In this document: positions 30,743 to 39,191 of the stretch, one piece after another
How positions within the stretch are numbered: position 1 is the first letter of the stretch
Layout: every line of letters starts with the position of its first letter
Position numbers and translations under genes: made by a program
Assembly: GCF_035825295.1 (NCBI RefSeq)
Contig: NZ_JAYMGI010000002.1
Span: forward strand, 5,323,501 to 5,387,500
DNA from: Actinacidiphila sp. DG2A-62
Lineage (GTDB): Bacteria; Actinomycetota; Actinomycetes; Streptomycetales; Streptomycetaceae
Length of the DNA: 64,000 nt
Direction of reading: 5' to 3'
The notes under the pieces: generated by a model
Seen by the model: the letters and a program-made list of their open reading frames with translations, nothing else
Told to the model about the DNA's origin: nothing
Database searches by the model: none

Positions 30743-31927
30743 CTACACCGCGGGTTCGATGCGGATGAAGCGGTTGTCGAACCAGGTCTTCTTGGTGGTG
30801 TCGGTGGCGCGGTAGGCGCACGTCGCGGTGCACGAGGCACCTGGGGTGAGCCCGCCGACCCGGTAGGTGAACACCACCGAGTTCTGATAGCTGTAGGTGC
30901 CCGTCGCGGCCCGGTCGTCGCCGGCGTCGGAGATCACCGTGCTGCCCTGGGCGATCACCGCGCTGATGTAGCCGGTGGTGGTGGCGTCGCCGGTGGTGTG
31001 GACGGCCGCGCCGACCGTCACCAGGACCGCCCCGGTGGGCGGCGCGACGAAGCCCACGGCCATCGGCAGTCCCGAGGTGTCGCCGAGCGTCTTGACGTAG
31101 GTGGCGGACGACGTGCTGCCCGCGTCGGCGGAGGACAGGAACGCCGAGACGGCGGGGAAGACGGTCTGCCAGGCGGCGCCGTTCCACCGCTGCAACTGCC
31201 CCGCGTTGTCGCGGTACTGGCCGACGTAGCTCGCGGCGACCCCCGAGCCGCTGGGCACGATGCCGCCGATGCCCTGCGGGTAGGCCACCCACGCGGTGCC
31301 GTTCCAGCGCTGCAGCACGTCGCCGACGTCACGCAGCTGGCCGACGTACGAGCCGGGGACCGCCGCGTTGCCGTAGACCGGCAGCACGCCGCCGACGGCG
31401 ACCGTGGTGGTGCGCAGGTCGGCCGCGTTCGCCCAGTCCACCAGACTGTTGGCGGCCGAGGCGTTGGCGTGCACGGTGACGGTGTACAGCGGCAGCGCCA
31501 GGTCGGGGACGTCCGGCGGCTGCGGAGTGGGGTTCGCCTCGCCCTCGACCACCGTGAGCACGGCCTCGGCGGTCCCGGTGTCGTCGTAGGAGCCGTCGCG
31601 GACCTGGAGGCAGATCAGGTCGATCCGGTCGTACTGGGCGTTGCCGTCGGAGAGCGTGACCGGCGTGGTCTCCGCCAGGGTGACCGGGTACGCGCCCTGG
31701 GTCGCCATGCCCTGGACGACCGCGCGGCCGGGTTCGATGGTGGCGGACATGCCGGAAGTGTTCTTCAGCCAGAACCCGGCGACCTTGGCGGTGCCGTCGG
31801 GCGAGCCGGGCAGGATGCCGGACCGCACCCTGAGCGCGTCGGCGGGCAGCGTCGCGCCCAGCTGCGTCAGCCGGGTGTCCTCGCGCGACTGGCCGGTGGG
31901 GGTGAGCCACGAGGAGCGTACGGTCAT
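30743..31927 (-). CDS. Tail-fibre/appendage-like structural protein
   Basis: 394 residues from ATG 31927 with CGGAG upstream. The N-terminal ~200 residues (LRVRSGILPGSPDGTAKVAGFWLKN, ATIEPGRAVVQGM, QYDRIDLICLQVRDGSYDD, LYTVTVHANASAANS) are the conserved attachment part seen in Streptomyces phage-like tails. Two repeats of the type VGQLRDVGDVLQRWNGTAWVAYP and VGQYRDNAGQLQRWNGAAWQTVFP follow. The last ~130 residues form a beta-rich domain ending FDNRFIRIEPAV, perhaps receptor-binding. It is a paralogue of the next gene, with a different C-terminal domain. Confidence 0.78.
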   Translation of the reverse strand: MTVRSSWLTPTGQSREDTRLTQLGATLPADALRVRSGILPGSPDGTAKVAGFWLKNTSGMSATIEPGRAVVQGMATQGAYPVTLAETTPVTLSDGNAQYDRIDLICLQVRDGSYDDTGTAEAVLTVVEGEANPTPQPPDVPDLALPLYTVTVHANASAANSLVDWANAADLRTTTVAVGGVLPVYGNAAVPGSYVGQLRDVGDVLQRWNGTAWVAYPQGIGGIVPSGSGVAASYVGQYRDNAGQLQRWNGAAWQTVFPAVSAFLSSADAGSTSSATYVKTLGDTSGLPMAVGFVAPPTGAVLVTVGAAVHTTGDATTTGYISAVIAQGSTVISDAGDDRAATGTYSYQNSVVFTYRVGGLTPGASCTATCAYRATDTTKKTWFDNRFIRIEPAV

Positions 31928-32030
31928 GGGAACTCCGTTTCGGAAGCGGTGGGTCGGGCGGAGGCGGGCCGAGGCGCGGGTGCGAGCCGGGTTCGGCGCG
32001 GGCCGGGGGCGCGCGGGCGGGGCCGGCGGC

Positions 32031-32972
32031 TCACCACTCGGCGCTGCGCCAGCTCACCGCCATGCGCGCGTCGGGCGTGGAGATCTCCGGCCGGAAGGAC
32101 AGCTCGAAGCGGCCCGGCGCGAAGGCGAACAGCTCCTCGGGGCTGCTGTCGGCGCCCGCGGTGTGGCGGCGCGAGGCGGTGCCGTTGAGAGTGACCGTGC
32201 CGGCCGCGGTGTCGACCTCCAGCTGGTCGCCGGGCGCGAGCTCGATCTCGTAGCGCAGCCGGCGCCCGCCGGTGTGCTCGGTGACCGCGGGGTTGGTGCA
32301 CGGTCCGGTGAAGGTGATGACCGGCTGGGTGGGCGCGGAGCCGTTGTTCTCGGCGCTGACGTCGCCGGTGCTGGTGGCCGGGCCGAAGTCCAGCGGCCAG
32401 CTCAGCGGCCAGGTCAGCCCGGTCTCGGGCTCCGGCGGCGCGGTGCTCAGGGTCTGCTGGTCGGCGGAGTAGCGGCGCGGGTCGTCGGACTGCCACTGCA
32501 CCGCGGCGCGGGCCACCCCCTGCGTGGCGTACGCGCGGTCGGCGGGCAGCACCCGCTGGTTGACGCGGGCACGGGTGACGAGGGTCTCGCCGTGCAGCCG
32601 CACCGACAGCCAGCGCTCGTCGTCGCTGAGCGACAGCGCCTGGCGCAGCGCCCGGATCGCGGTGACGGTGGCGTCGCCGGCGGCGGACGGCAGCACCCAG
32701 ATCTGGCCGGAGACCTTGCGCGGCTTGGCGTAGCGCGAACCGGGCCAGGCGCCGTGCGCGGTCGGCCGGTCCGCGTCGCTGGTGTCGAAGTCGGGGATGT
32801 CCTCCCAGCCGGACAGCCCGTTGCTGTCGATCTGGTAGGGCGTGCCGGGGCCCATCAGCAGCCCGGCCCACTGGAGTTGGCCGTCGCGGGTGATCAGGGA
32901 GCCGGGCGCCAGGTCGTCGGTCGGCCCGGCTGCGGGCTGGTCGTCGCCCGGCGGGGTGTCGGTGTCGGCCAT
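32031..32972 (-). CDS. Distal tail (Dit-like) protein
   Basis: 313 residues from ATG 32972 with AGGAGAC upstream. An acidic head of ~25 residues precedes LITRDGQLQWAGLLMGPGTPYQIDSNGLSGWEDIPDFDTSD, a typical start of siphophage distal tail proteins. KPRKVSGQIWVL, RLHGETLVTRARVNQRVLP and VQWQSDDPRRYSAD follow, then a galectin-like beta domain (PVITFTGPCTNPAV). Its place right after the tape-measure genes is the standard position for Dit, which caps the tube and holds the baseplate. Confidence 0.78.
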   Translation of the reverse strand: MADTDTPPGDDQPAAGPTDDLAPGSLITRDGQLQWAGLLMGPGTPYQIDSNGLSGWEDIPDFDTSDADRPTAHGAWPGSRYAKPRKVSGQIWVLPSAAGDATVTAIRALRQALSLSDDERWLSVRLHGETLVTRARVNQRVLPADRAYATQGVARAAVQWQSDDPRRYSADQQTLSTAPPEPETGLTWPLSWPLDFGPATSTGDVSAENNGSAPTQPVITFTGPCTNPAVTEHTGGRRLRYEIELAPGDQLEVDTAAGTVTLNGTASRRHTAGADSSPEELFAFAPGRFELSFRPEISTPDARMAVSWRSAEW

Positions 32973-33102
32973 CGGAGACGTCTCCTGCCTGTCGTGACTG
33001 TTCGGAAGGTCGTGCGGACGCGGGGCCCGCCGGGCCTGTGGGATCTGTGGGGCCCGGCGGTCACAGCGGCGCCGCCGCGGCGCGGGCGGTGCGCGCCGGC
33101 CG

Positions 33103-34413
33103 TCATGCCGGCGCGGTCGCCGCGGCCGTCGCCGTCGCCGTCGTCGCGGCGAGGAAGAGCAGGTCCTCGGCGATACCGCGGGCGCCGTCGCCCGGCCGCT
33201 CGTGGAAGGCCGCGATCCGGTACGGCCCGCCGGCCGCGCCGGTCCGGCCGGCGGGTCCGGCCGCCGCGGCGGAGCGCAGCCGCCGGTCCAGCGCGGTCAG
33301 CGGCAGCACCCGGCGGGCGGCGCGCGCGGTGGCCGGGAGCACCACGCCGCCGTCGGCGAGCATGGGGATCGTGTCGATGTGCACGCCGAAGTGCTTGCCG
33401 AGGAAGGAGAAGCCGAGCGAGTTCAGGCCCTCGATGACCCAGTTGGCGAAGCCGATGATCCCCTCCAGCGGCGCCTTCATGACCGCGACGACCGCCTGGA
33501 GCCCGGTGCGGACGAAACCGCCGATGCCGCCCAGGGCGCTCGCCACGGCGTCCTTGACGTGCTGGAAGGCGCGCGGAAGGTCCCGGGTGAGGAAGTCCAG
33601 CACCGGCCTGACCGCGTTCCGGAAGGAGGTCCACAGCCCGGAGACCGTGCCGCGCAGCGGTGCCACGGCGCTCGACACGGCGGCCCGCATGCCGGGGAAC
33701 CCCTTGGTCAGCAGGGCGCTGACCACCGTGAGCACGTCGACCACCACCGTCAGGTAGGCGGTGAAGTAGGTCGCGACCACCGTGCCGATCACCTTCAGCG
33801 CGGGTGCGAGGTAGGTCGCGACCTGGAGAAGGCCGCGCGCCGCCTGGTCGAAGACCTGCTGGATGATCCGCTGCCCGGTCTGCGAGGTGACCGCCAGGTC
33901 GATCAGCTGCGAGGCCAGCGGCAGCAGCAGCCCGGTCACCAGACCGATCGGCGTGGTCCTCGACAGCAGGTCGATCGCCGTCATCACCGCGGACGCCACC
34001 GTCGCGGCCTTGCCGAACAGGTCCATCAGCCGGGCGATCTGCGGCACCGCGAGCAGCATCCCGCCGACCAGCGAGAGCAGCCCGCCGAGCGCCGAGTCGA
34101 GCCTGCCCAGGCTGCTCCTGATCCGCCGGGCCGCCGCGGTCACCGCCGCGAGGCCGGTGGCCGCCGAGGCGGCGCCGCGCGCGGTCCGGGTGATGGCGCG
34201 GGCCCCGGCGTCCGCTTCCGCCCTGATCTGCCGCAGGATGCCGGCGGCCTGCGCCGCCGAGCCGCGGATCCGGCCGGCCGCCGCCCTGGCGGCGGACGTG
34301 CCCGCGGTGACCGCGGCCAGCGGCGCGCGCACGGCGGCCGCGGGGAGCAGCAGCAGCTCCACGGCGGCGCCGACGCCGGCCAGCGCGGCGCCGGAGGCGT
34401 CGGCGGCGCTCAT
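33103..34413 (-). CDS. Second tape-measure-type tail protein
   Basis: 436 residues from ATG 34413, overlapping the first tape-measure stop in ATGA. It is Ala-rich, helical and amphipathic, with hydrophobic stretches (LLLLPAAAVRAPLAAV; TTPIGLVTGLLLPLASQLIDL). The C-terminal part matches the first tape-measure protein: FLGKHFGVHIDTIPMLADGGVVLPATARAA...VLPLTALDRRL against KSFGVHLPTIPQLATGGLVMP...VLPLSTLDRLL. It is either a duplicated or a split tape-measure gene. Confidence 0.7.
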   Translation of the reverse strand: MSAADASGAALAGVGAAVELLLLPAAAVRAPLAAVTAGTSAARAAAGRIRGSAAQAAGILRQIRAEADAGARAITRTARGAASAATGLAAVTAAARRIRSSLGRLDSALGGLLSLVGGMLLAVPQIARLMDLFGKAATVASAVMTAIDLLSRTTPIGLVTGLLLPLASQLIDLAVTSQTGQRIIQQVFDQAARGLLQVATYLAPALKVIGTVVATYFTAYLTVVVDVLTVVSALLTKGFPGMRAAVSSAVAPLRGTVSGLWTSFRNAVRPVLDFLTRDLPRAFQHVKDAVASALGGIGGFVRTGLQAVVAVMKAPLEGIIGFANWVIEGLNSLGFSFLGKHFGVHIDTIPMLADGGVVLPATARAARRVLPLTALDRRLRSAAAAGPAGRTGAAGGPYRIAAFHERPGDGARGIAEDLLFLAATTATATAAATAPA

Positions 34414-36440
34414 CCGCGGGCCTTCGCCAGGAACATCAGCGCGTCGGCGGTGGCCTGCGGGCTGGTGGTGGTCGCGGCGTAGTAGTTCTCGATCCGGAAG
34501 CCCGCGGCGCTCGCGCCGTCACCGCCGCCGAGCCGGGCCTGCGCGGCGGTGCGCGACAGCAGCCGGTCCAGGGTGCTCAGCGGCAGCACCGCCTCGGCCT
34601 CGCCGGCCTCGGCGAGGATCGCCGGCACGCCGCCGGACCGCGGCATCACCAGGCCGCCGGTGGCCAACTGCGGGATGGTCGGCAGGTGCACCCCGAAGGA
34701 CTTGCCGCCGACGCCCGGCACCCAGCCGGGGATCGACACGTGGATCGCGTTGATGCGGCCGATCGCGGAGTTGATCAGTCCGATCACCGAGTTGATCGGA
34801 CCGGTGACCGCGCCGCGGATCGCGCCGAACGCGTTCTGCGCGATGCCCTTCAGACCGCCCCAGATGCTGGACAGCTTGTTCCGCACCGCGGTGAACGCGT
34901 CGGGGATCGCGGACCTGATCCAGGTGACCACCGGGCTGATCACGGCCTTGACGCCGTTCCAGACGCTGCTGACCACCGCCTTGATCGCCTTCAGCGCGGT
35001 GGTGATGACGGCCTTCCACAGGTCCACGTAGGTTTTGACGACGGTGGCGACGGCCTTGACGACGGTGGTGACCGCCGTCCTGATGCCGTTCCATACCTCC
35101 TTGAACAGGGCGCCGGCCTTCTGCATGATCGGGCCGACGGCCTTCATCACGGCGGCGATCACCTGGTGGATGACCTGGAACGCCTTCTGCATCACCGCCT
35201 GCATGGTCTTGGAGCGGGTCGCCATGTCGACGACCTTCTGGATCAGTGGCGCGAGCAGCTGCATCAGCAGGCCGAGCAGGTTGCCCTTCATCGACTTGTT
35301 GAGGCCGTCCATGCCCTGGCCGGCCTTCTTGGCGCCGGACTCGAAGCCGCCGAGGCTCTTGCCGCCGGTGGTGCCGGTCCGGCCGGCCTTCGTCATGGAC
35401 CGCTCGGCCTGGTCGGCGGCGCTCTGCACGGACTTCAGGCCGCTGGTCGAGCCCTGCGCGGACGACCTGAGCTTCTTCAGCTGTCCGTCGGCGGAGCCGG
35501 TGCCGTCGCCGAGGGTCTTCACCGAGCGCCCGGCGGCGGTGGCCTGGGCGGCGAAGTCCCGCAGCGAGGTGACGGCCTGCCGAAGAGAGCCGGCGAACGT
35601 CACCACGTCACGGCCGAGTTGGACCAGCGCCCGGCCCAGCGTCAGCAGTGAGGAGGCCAGCGACTTCACGTTTCTGCCGGTGCTGCCGAACGCCTGGCCG
35701 AGCGAGCGCAGCGAGGCGCCGACGTCGCGCACCGAGCCGGCGACCGAGCGGATGCCGTCGCCGATGCCGCGGATCGCGCCGCCGATGCCGTCGATCGAGG
35801 AGACGACGTCCTTGACGCCGGTGGCGATCTTGCCGATCGCGTCGCCGACCGAGCCGATGGCCTCGGCGACGGTCCTGATCGGCTTGGCGACGGCCTCGCC
35901 GACGTCCCCGCCCAGGCCCTTGATCGCGGTGCCGATCTTCCCGATCGCGCCGGAGACGTCGGTGGCGATCTGCCGCGCGACGCCGCCGACGGCCTTGCCC
36001 GCCTTGGTGATCGCGGCGGTGACGGTCGCCAGCGGCTTGCTGACGGCGGAGGCGATCGAGGTGCCCAGGCGCTGGATCGACGTCCCGACGCCGGTCAGCG
36101 TCCGGTCCACCTCGGCGGTGATCGCCGAGCCGATGCCGGCGGTGATCTTCCTGATCTGCGCGGTGACGGCGGCGCCGATCCGCGCGAGCGGCTTCTCGAT
36201 GTTCGCGGCCAGCGACGCGGCGATGGCCGCGACGGACCTGGCGAGGGCGCCGGTGGAGCCGGCCAGCCGGGCGACGGCCCGGTCCAGGCCGTCGACGGAG
36301 CGGGCCACGCCCGTCACCGCCTTGCCGATGCCGGTGATGGACTTCTCCACCGAGCCCAGGGACTGCTGGAGTCGGGCGGTGGTGCTCGCCACCCCTTCCC
36401 TGAAATCGGTGAGCACCTGTTCCGGGGGTGCAGCGGTCAT
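34410..36440 (-). CDS. Tail tape-measure protein
   Basis: 676 residues. Residues ~20-380 form a long repetitive helical region of Ile/Gly/Ala/Ser units (ITGIGKAVTGVARSV, IGKIGTAIKGLGG, IGGAIRGIGDGIRSV). Hydrophobic segments follow near 400-500 (GNLLGLLMQLLAPLIQKVV; VMQKAFQVIHQVIAAVMKAVG). The C-terminus has VSIPGWVPGVGGKSFGVHLPTIPQLATGGLV. These features are diagnostic for phage tape measures, which set tail length and enter the membrane. By the rule of thumb of about 0.15 nm per residue, the tail would be roughly 100 nm, or longer if both proteins count. Confidence 0.9.
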   Translation of the reverse strand: MTAAPPEQVLTDFREGVASTTARLQQSLGSVEKSITGIGKAVTGVARSVDGLDRAVARLAGSTGALARSVAAIAASLAANIEKPLARIGAAVTAQIRKITAGIGSAITAEVDRTLTGVGTSIQRLGTSIASAVSKPLATVTAAITKAGKAVGGVARQIATDVSGAIGKIGTAIKGLGGDVGEAVAKPIRTVAEAIGSVGDAIGKIATGVKDVVSSIDGIGGAIRGIGDGIRSVAGSVRDVGASLRSLGQAFGSTGRNVKSLASSLLTLGRALVQLGRDVVTFAGSLRQAVTSLRDFAAQATAAGRSVKTLGDGTGSADGQLKKLRSSAQGSTSGLKSVQSAADQAERSMTKAGRTGTTGGKSLGGFESGAKKAGQGMDGLNKSMKGNLLGLLMQLLAPLIQKVVDMATRSKTMQAVMQKAFQVIHQVIAAVMKAVGPIMQKAGALFKEVWNGIRTAVTTVVKAVATVVKTYVDLWKAVITTALKAIKAVVSSVWNGVKAVISPVVTWIRSAIPDAFTAVRNKLSSIWGGLKGIAQNAFGAIRGAVTGPINSVIGLINSAIGRINAIHVSIPGWVPGVGGKSFGVHLPTIPQLATGGLVMPRSGGVPAILAEAGEAEAVLPLSTLDRLLSRTAAQARLGGGDGASAAGFRIENYYAATTTSPQATADALMFLAKARG

Positions 36441-36557
36441 GTTCGGCCTCCTTCGGCCGCGGGCGGCCGGGGGTCTGCCGCGGCCCTGCGGCGCGGCCGC
36501 GGCCGCCGCTCGGCGGACGGGCCACAGCTGCCGGACGGCGGCGGGAGGTATGATTCA

Positions 36558-36579
36558 GCGTTTGCCCACTGGTAAACGC
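36558..36579. promoter_or_regulatory. Imperfect inverted repeat before the plus-strand gene in the tail cluster
   Basis: GCGTTTGCC (36558-36566) and GGTAAACGC (36571-36579) pair at 8 of 9 positions across CACT. It is the only AT-richer spot in the 176 bp between the tape-measure start and the plus-strand gene, so it may be an operator within the divergent promoter region. Confidence 0.5.
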
Positions 36580-36616
36580 GCAGGTCAAGTCCCCATTGGA
36601 GGGGACATTCCGGTCG

Positions 36617-37642
36617 ATGGGGCCGGGCCTGGAGGAACGGCCGACCGCGTGGCGAGGGGGCTCCGCGGAGGTTGTCGCACCGGTGCGCTGTAGTGGTACG
36701 CGGGGGGACGAGACGTCCAGGGAGATGTCGGTGGGTGGGGATGACAACCAGGGGGGAACCGTCGACCCCGCGGGCGGCGGCGCCGTACCGCGGGAGCACG
36801 GCGCGGGCGAGGACGCGGGAGCGGCGGCCGGCCTCGTGCCGGGAGCGCTCCCGGCGCCGGGCGCACCGACCCGGCCCCCGGCGGCGGCCGGTACCGGGCT
36901 GCCCCGGCTGATGGCGCGGCTGGGACGGCTGCTCGAACGGCACGGGCCCGAGGGCGTCGTGGTGATGTCGGAGGAGGAGTACGAGCGGGTCCAGCACGCG
37001 ACGTACGCCGCCGGCTGGCAGGACGCGGCGCAGGAGTACGGCCCGCGGATCGCCGCGGCCCGCTGGGAGGGCTGGCTCGGCCGGTGGCGGCCGATGCGGG
37101 TGATGGACGCGCCGGGCGAGGTCATCGCGTTCCCCGCGGGACAGCGGGGTGGCGAGCCGGGCGACCCGGCCGGGGAGGCGGGGCCCGCCCCGGAGGCGGG
37201 GCGCGACTCCGGGGCGGGTGGGGTGTCCGGCGGGGCATCGGGTGGGGTGCAGGGTGGGGTGTCCGGCGGGACGTCGGGTGGGGTGCCGGGTGCGGTGTCC
37301 GGCGGGACGTCGGGTGGGGTGCAGGGCGGCGTGCCGGGTGGGGTGTCCGGCGCTGCGTCGGGTGGGGTGCAGGGTGGGGTGTCCGGCGGGACGTCGGGTG
37401 GGGTGCCGGGCGGCGGTTCCGGCTCCGCGCGGGGGCGGCCCCGGGGCGGGACCCCGGTGCCGCGGCCGTTCCTGTCGCCGAAGAACCGCCGCTCGAAGTC
37501 GCCGACGATCCCCCGGCTGCCGGCGAAGGAGCCGCACCGGCCGCGCCGCGCGGCGGACGCCGCGGACGGCCCGGCGCAGGCCCGGGGCCAGCAGCAGCCG
37601 GGCCCGTCGCCCGCGTCGGCCCCGGACGAGCCGGGGGAGTGA
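36617..37642 (+). CDS. Hypothetical protein with 12-residue Gly/Val/Ser repeats, opposite strand inside the tail operon
   Basis: 341 residues if started at ATG 36617 (GGAGGGG 12 bp upstream); an ATG at 36725 and a TTG at 36596 are alternatives. A Gly/Pro-rich head leads to one well-structured block (GLPRLMARLGRLLERHGPEGVVVMSEEEYERVQHATYAAGWQDAAQEYG...RWRPMRVMDAPGEVIAFP). About 75 residues of GVSGGTSGGVPG-type repeats follow, then a basic Pro-rich tail with RRSKSPTIPRLP. I do not recognise it. It lies antisense to the operon direction between chaperone and tape measure, a place normally without a separate gene. Confidence 0.65.
   Translation: MGPGLEERPTAWRGGSAEVVAPVRCSGTRGDETSREMSVGGDDNQGGTVDPAGGGAVPREHGAGEDAGAAAGLVPGALPAPGAPTRPPAAAGTGLPRLMARLGRLLERHGPEGVVVMSEEEYERVQHATYAAGWQDAAQEYGPRIAAARWEGWLGRWRPMRVMDAPGEVIAFPAGQRGGEPGDPAGEAGPAPEAGRDSGAGGVSGGASGGVQGGVSGGTSGGVPGAVSGGTSGGVQGGVPGGVSGAASGGVQGGVSGGTSGGVPGGGSGSARGRPRGGTPVPRPFLSPKNRRSKSPTIPRLPAKEPHRPRRAADAADGPAQARGQQQPGPSPASAPDEPGE
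37220..37430 (+). repeat. 36-bp minisatellite coding for GVSGGTSGGVPG units
   Basis: The unit GTGTCCGGCGGGACGTCGGG followed by TGGGGTGCCGGG-type sequence recurs about five to six times with small changes (CAGGG or CCGGG ends, one copy with GCTGCGTCG, and 12-bp insertions). It keeps the reading frame. Such arrays change length easily between strains. Confidence 0.85.
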
Positions 37643-37695
37643 GGCCGCGGGCGCTCGGCGAGCGCCCGCGGCGACAGCCCCCGGCCGCCGTCCGA

Positions 37696-38103
37696 TCAGC
37701 CGAAGAAGCTCAGCAGCTCCGCGGCGGAGGGGCGGTGCGGGTGCGGGTCGGCGTCGGGGTCGGCCTCCGGGTCGCGGCGGGTGCCGTCCGGCCGGGGGAG
37801 CGGGGCCGGCGGGTCGGTCGCGTCGGCGTCCTCGTCGCTGTTGACGCGCGCGAACATCCAGTTGGCGGCGGTGAGATGGTCCACGGCGGCGGCCAGCAGG
37901 TGGTCGGTCACCGTCCAGTCGGCGGCCTCCCCGTACAGCTCGCGGTGGACCGCGCTGTCCCGCGGCAGGTGCCGGACCAGCACCGCGAGGCGCCGGCTGG
38001 AGAGCCGGCCGCGGTGCCGGTCGAGCAGGTCCACCCCGTAGAACCTGAGCAGGTCCGCTTCCAGGGCCTCGGCGTGTTCTTCGGCGAACTCGTCGAGGCT
38101 CAG
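37696..38103 (-). CDS. Tail assembly chaperone, frameshift-extended C-terminal part (gpT-like)
   Basis: The frame is open from 38103 to 37696 but has no good start of its own. An internal ATG-less stretch RLSLDEFAEEHAEALEADLLRFYGVDLLDRHRGRLSSRRLAVLVRHLP follows on directly from the upstream chaperone if the ribosome slips -1. This reproduces the G/GT arrangement of long-tailed phages. The part adds 136 residues with a Pro/Asp-rich acidic region and the ending PSAAELLSFFG. The full fusion would be 230 residues and bind the tape measure during tail assembly. Confidence 0.78.
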   Translation of the reverse strand: MSLDEFAEEHAEALEADLLRFYGVDLLDRHRGRLSSRRLAVLVRHLPRDSAVHRELYGEAADWTVTDHLLAAAVDHLTAANWMFARVNSDEDADATDPPAPLPRPDGTRRDPEADPDADPHPHRPSAAELLSFFG

Positions 38104-38387
38104 CCTTCCCCCAGGCCGAGCCCGGTCTCCTTGCCGTAGGCCTCCAGGATGGCGGCGACGTCCTGCATGGTCAGCTCGTGCTGCTCGAAGCGCGGGTACT
38201 GCTCGTCGCCGAGGAGGAGCCGGAGCAGCCCGTCCACGTCGTTGTCGTCGAGCGCGCGCAGCTGCCGGGCGACGGTGCGCGGCAGCTCGGTGGGCAACTC
38301 GAAGGACTCGTCGTCCAGTTCGAAGGACCAGGTGCGGCCGAGCGCCTCCTGGCGCTGGGCGCGGGCGGCGTTGACGTTGAAGGACAT
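38100..38387 (-). CDS. Tail assembly chaperone (gpG-like)
   Basis: 95 residues from ATG 38387 with GAGAGGAA upstream. It reads MSFNVNAARAQRQEALGRTWSFELDDESFELPTELP, then RQLRALDDNDVDGLLRLLLGDEQYPRFEQHELTMQDVAAILEAYGKE. This is the acidic helical type of protein that lies between the tail tube and tape measure in actinophages. It ends GLGLGEG, with the slippery heptamer four codons before the stop. It has both stand-alone and frameshifted forms. Confidence 0.8.
   Translation of the reverse strand: MSFNVNAARAQRQEALGRTWSFELDDESFELPTELPRTVARQLRALDDNDVDGLLRLLLGDEQYPRFEQHELTMQDVAAILEAYGKETGLGLGEG
38106..38112 (-). other. Slippery heptamer for programmed -1 frameshift
   Basis: On the minus strand the zero-frame codons CTG GGG GAA give G GGG GAA (38112-38106). 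A -1 slip continues as AGG CTG AGC into the downstream open frame. Heptamers of this kind are used by tail-chaperone genes of other siphophages. No strong pseudoknot was identified downstream. Confidence 0.72.
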
Positions 38388-38479
38388 GGCTTCCTCTCGG
38401 GAATGACGGGTGGGTGCGCGGATGCGGCGGACGGTGCGCGGGGCGGCGGGAGTGCCGCCGCCCCGCGCCGGGCGGTCGG

Positions 38480-39073
38480 TCAGGCGGCCGGCGCGGCGTA
38501 GGCCGCGTCCTTCATGTAGAAGGTGGCCAGCGGGTCGGTCCCGTTGTTCAGCGCGGTGAAGGTGACGCCGAGCTGGGCCGCGGCCTTGCGGGCCAGCTTG
38601 ATGTCGTCGCTCGCGGTGACCTGGCCGCGCGGGATGACGAAGCGGTACGTCACCGCGCCGCCGTCGGTGAACTCCAGGCCGAGCGCGCGCTCGTCCGCGC
38701 CGGGGCCGTCGGCCAGGTCGTAGCGGTAGACGTCGCCGGTCGCGCCGGAGACCGCGGCGACCTTGCCGCCGCCCATGAACAGCGGCAGCGTGTCGGCGTT
38801 GAACTGGAGCAGCGAGAACTTCAGCGTCAGGTCCCGGTCGGAGTAGACGAAGCGCACCGGGCTGACCGCCTGCCAGGTGTCGACCGGGTCGAGCTTGTCC
38901 TTCTTGCTGAAGGTCACGCCGTCGGACGAGGTGAAGCCGAGGTCGGTCCAGCCGGTCCAGTCGGCGCTCCCGTCCGCGCTGAACGTGCTCGGCGCGGTGG
39001 CGCCGATGGCCCCGACCAGGACGCGGCCGGTGCCGGCGATGCGGATCTCGGAGGAGTTGTTGCTGTTCGCCAT
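38480..39073 (-). CDS. Major tail tube protein
   Basis: 197 residues from ATG 39073 with GGGAGAA upstream. It is beta-rich: IRIAGTGRVLVGAIGATAPSTF, DWTGWTDLGFTSSDGVTFSKKDKLDPVDTWQAVSPVRFVYSDRDLTLKFSLLQFN, and DDIKLARKAAAQLGVTFTALNN near the C-terminus. This is the tube-protein pattern of long non-contractile actinophage tails. Position between the tail terminator and chaperone genes agrees. No sheath gene exists in the cluster, so the tail is not contractile. Confidence 0.85.
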   Translation of the reverse strand: MANSNNSSEIRIAGTGRVLVGAIGATAPSTFSADGSADWTGWTDLGFTSSDGVTFSKKDKLDPVDTWQAVSPVRFVYSDRDLTLKFSLLQFNADTLPLFMGGGKVAAVSGATGDVYRYDLADGPGADERALGLEFTDGGAVTYRFVIPRGQVTASDDIKLARKAAAQLGVTFTALNNGTDPLATFYMKDAAYAAPAA

Positions 39074-39191
39074 GGTGTTCTCCCAGGGGTGGTGGATACG
39101 GCAGAGGCCCCGCCGGGCGGCGGGGCCTCGTCTGTGGGGCGCGGGGGTCGCGCCGGGGCGCGCGGTGGGCCTTCGCGGCCCGCGCCGGCGG

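Noticed and set aside
36595..37642. CRISPR array in the repetitive region near 37.2-37.4 kb
   Set aside because: The repeats are direct, contiguous, coding and lack unique spacers; no cas genes are nearby.
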